Shown piece by piece: positions 5,599 through 6,412 of a stretch of DNA of 6,412 bases. Origin of the DNA: an uncultured Thermoplasmata archaeon (lineage in GTDB: Archaea > Thermoplasmatota > Thermoplasmata > Methanomassiliicoccales > Methanomethylophilaceae); contig CAMNNR010000078.1 of NCBI GenBank assembly GCA_946545675.1, positions 1-6,412 on the forward strand, given 5' to 3'. A program made the position numbers and the translations under genes. The notes beneath the pieces are model-generated. The model did not search any database. It was not told the origin of the DNA and saw only the letters and a list, made by a program, of their open reading frames with translations. The first letter of the stretch is position 1. Each line of letters opens with the position of its first letter.

Positions 5599-5614
5599 AC
5601 CGGCTTCGGCCGGT
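5599..5614 (+). terminator. C(UUCG)G tetraloop hairpin ending the membrane operon
   Basis: ACCGGC (5599-5604) pairs with GCCGGT (5609-5614) around TTCG, the exceptionally stable UUCG tetraloop closed by C-G. It begins 10 nt after the stop at 5589 and is followed by TCATTTTATA. A smaller hairpin, AGTGA-AAA-TCACT (5585-5597), includes the stop codon. It is a probable terminator or 3'-end stabiliser. Confidence 0.65.
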
Positions 5615-5645
5615 TACTCATTTTATACATATCTACCAGCCTTAA

Positions 5646-5678
5646 GGTAAATTATAAATCGGCACGCAAGGATTTACC
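5646..5678. promoter_or_regulatory. Inverted repeat bracketing the ribK promoter
   Basis: GGTAAAT (5646-5652) and ATTTACC (5672-5678) form a perfect 7-bp inverted repeat with a 19-bp spacer. The left arm abuts the TATA box and the right arm ends 3 bp before the GTG start. The left arm overlaps the palindrome CCTTAAGG (5640-5647). Because the message appears to begin at the start codon, this is a DNA site rather than an RNA structure, and it would fit an operator for the winged-helix domain of the ribK product. Confidence 0.5.
5651..5660 (+). promoter_or_regulatory. TATA box of ribK
   Basis: ATTATAAATC is centred 26 bp before the GTG at 5682, consistent with a leaderless message. No Shine-Dalgarno motif precedes the start. 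Confidence 0.65.
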
Positions 5679-5681
5679 GGC

Positions 5682-6338
5682 GTGGACGAAAGATACACTT
5701 TTGCATTGAGGAAAATCGCCCTGATGGGCGGAATGGACGATTACATCGCTGTCTCCTCCAGGGAACTGGGTGACAGCCTCGAGATGAGTCAGCAATCCGC
5801 TTCCAAGAGGATCCTCGAGCTCCTGGAACTGAGGCTGATCACCAGGGACCTCGGTGCGAGGAAACAAAGGATCAAGCTCACTGCCGCGGGGGTTGACGAA
5901 CTGAAGAAGGAGTACAACGAATACCGCAGGCTGTTCGAACTGACCGACCACATCACCCTGCACGGCGCCATCAAGGACGGAATGGGCGAGGGACAGTACT
6001 ACATCGACCAGGAAGGCTACAGGACCCAGTTCGAGGAGAAGCTCGGATTCAAGCCCTATCCCGGTACGCTCAACATCTCCGTGGACAAGGAAGACGTTGG
6101 CAAGCTTGACGTCATCAAGAGCACCGCGGGGATCTACATCAACGGATTCAGCCACAGCGGAAGGTCATTCGGTGACGTCATCGCTTACAAAGCGAAGATA
6201 AAGAACATGGAATGTGCCATCGTGGTACCTGCAAGGTCTCACTACGTGGACATCATCGAGGTCATCTGCAAATACCATCTCAGGAGGACCCTGAGCCTGA
6301 ACACCGATGACCGCATCGACGTCAAGGTAAACCTTTGA
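5682..6338 (+). CDS. ribK: CTP-dependent riboflavin kinase with winged-helix regulator domain (RbkR type)
   Basis: The protein has 218 residues. Residues 1-80 form a MarR-like winged helix, with recognition helix around SQQSASKRILEL (36-47) and wing around RDLGARKQRIKLT (55-67). Residues 88-218 are the archaeal riboflavin kinase domain (PF01982), with GMGEGQYY (100-107), LGFKPYPGTLNI (121-132), CAIVVPARSHY (178-188) and a C-terminal LRRTLSLNTDD block. This beta-barrel enzyme phosphorylates riboflavin to FMN using CTP rather than ATP. The fused form is known as RbkR in several euryarchaea, where it also represses riboflavin genes. The start is a GTG, chosen because it lies 26 bp after the TATA box and because the first helix of the winged domain begins at once; no ATG lies upstream. 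No other riboflavin gene is seen here, so any regulon must lie elsewhere, apart from possible self-control through the inverted repeat at 5646-5678. Confidence 0.93.
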   Translation: MDERYTFALRKIALMGGMDDYIAVSSRELGDSLEMSQQSASKRILELLELRLITRDLGARKQRIKLTAAGVDELKKEYNEYRRLFELTDHITLHGAIKDGMGEGQYYIDQEGYRTQFEEKLGFKPYPGTLNISVDKEDVGKLDVIKSTAGIYINGFSHSGRSFGDVIAYKAKIKNMECAIVVPARSHYVDIIEVICKYHLRRTLSLNTDDRIDVKVNL

Positions 6339-6340
6339 GA

Positions 6341-6345
6341 TTTTT
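6341..6345 (+). terminator. Oligo-T stop signal after ribK
   Basis: TTTTT lies 3 nt after the ribK stop. A short T run on the non-template strand is the usual archaeal termination signal. It would end the ribK transcript before it enters the intron antisense. Confidence 0.4.
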
Positions 6346-6360
6346 GGCTGCGGCCGGATA

Positions 6361-6412
6361 ATCGAGTAGGGCGACTGGGTCAAGCCCCAGTCTGCCCTCT
6401 CACACCACCGTG
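6361..6412 (-). mobile_element. Group II intron 3' end: domain VI and part of domain V
   Basis: Read on the minus strand, the last 52 bases carry the 3' end of a bacterial-type group II intron. CACGGTGGT (6412-6404) fits the 3' strand of domain V. After a short joint comes domain VI: GAG (6401-6399) and AGGGC (6398-6394), a bulged A, GACTGGG (6392-6386), a six-base loop, then CCCAGTC (6379-6373), GCCCT (6372-6368), an unpaired A (6367) and CTC (6366-6364). The pairing is complete, and the bulged A at 6367, 6-7 nt from the end, sits where the lariat branch point belongs. The intron ends CTACTCGAT at 6361 (or one base on, at 6360). The phrases GGTGGTGTGAGAGG and CTACTCGATT recur at the ends of reverse-transcriptase-bearing introns. 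Domains I-IV and any RT/maturase lie beyond the right edge. It is inserted about 22 bp past the ribK stop, antisense to ribK, and does not interrupt it. Confidence 0.78.

Noticed and set aside
6364..6403. Simple terminator hairpin or tRNA arm at the right edge
   Set aside because: The bulged A, the flanking GGTGGTGTGAG and the CTACTCGAT end match group II intron domains V/VI much better. There is no acceptor stem or T-loop.

Overview
The window is archaeal and gene-dense, most likely from a euryarchaeal methanogen of the Methanomassiliicoccales/Thermoplasmata type. The archaeal assignment rests on the archaeal-type ribosomal protein S2 start, MBF1 with an N-terminal zinc ribbon, the proteasome-activating nucleotidase PAN, a DUF2240 protein, a GPN-loop GTPase, a CTP-dependent riboflavin kinase with a fused winged helix, and TATA boxes about 25-31 bp before most starts. 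The order-level placement is inferred from overall look and gene content, not proven.

Layout, left to right. The first 114 bases are the N-terminus of ribosomal protein S2 (minus strand), divergent from a DUF2240 gene (296-814, plus). DUF2240 converges with MBF1 (817-1332, minus) with only 2 bp between the stops. MBF1 diverges from PAN (1457-2659, plus), which ends in a 12-bp perfect hairpin. A radical SAM enzyme of the BioB/HydE/PylB type (2754-3761, plus) abuts, stop to stop, a GPN-loop GTPase (3762-4529, minus). A two-gene membrane-protein operon follows (DUF998, 4639-5229; a four-helix small protein, 5230-5589) and ends in a C(UUCG)G hairpin. Next comes the regulator/riboflavin kinase ribK (5682-6338). 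The last ~52 bases, on the minus strand, are the 3' end of a group II intron (end of domain V, complete domain VI with a bulged branch-point A) that continues beyond the right edge.

Most genes have their own promoter, and several appear leaderless. The inferred TATA-to-start spacing shortens the annotated N-termini of MBF1, PAN, the GPTase and the DUF998 protein relative to the longest open frames. Functional themes are housekeeping: translation (S2), basal transcription (MBF1), protein turnover (PAN), GTPase-assisted assembly (GPN) and flavin cofactor supply (ribK). The unexplained parts are the substrate of the radical SAM enzyme, the membrane-protein pair, a sequence element shared by the PAN and radical SAM promoters, an inverted repeat bracketing the ribK promoter, and the intron at the right edge. 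No intergenic stretch exceeds 300 bases. I saw no CRISPR array, tRNA or rRNA, and no insertion sequence other than the intron end.
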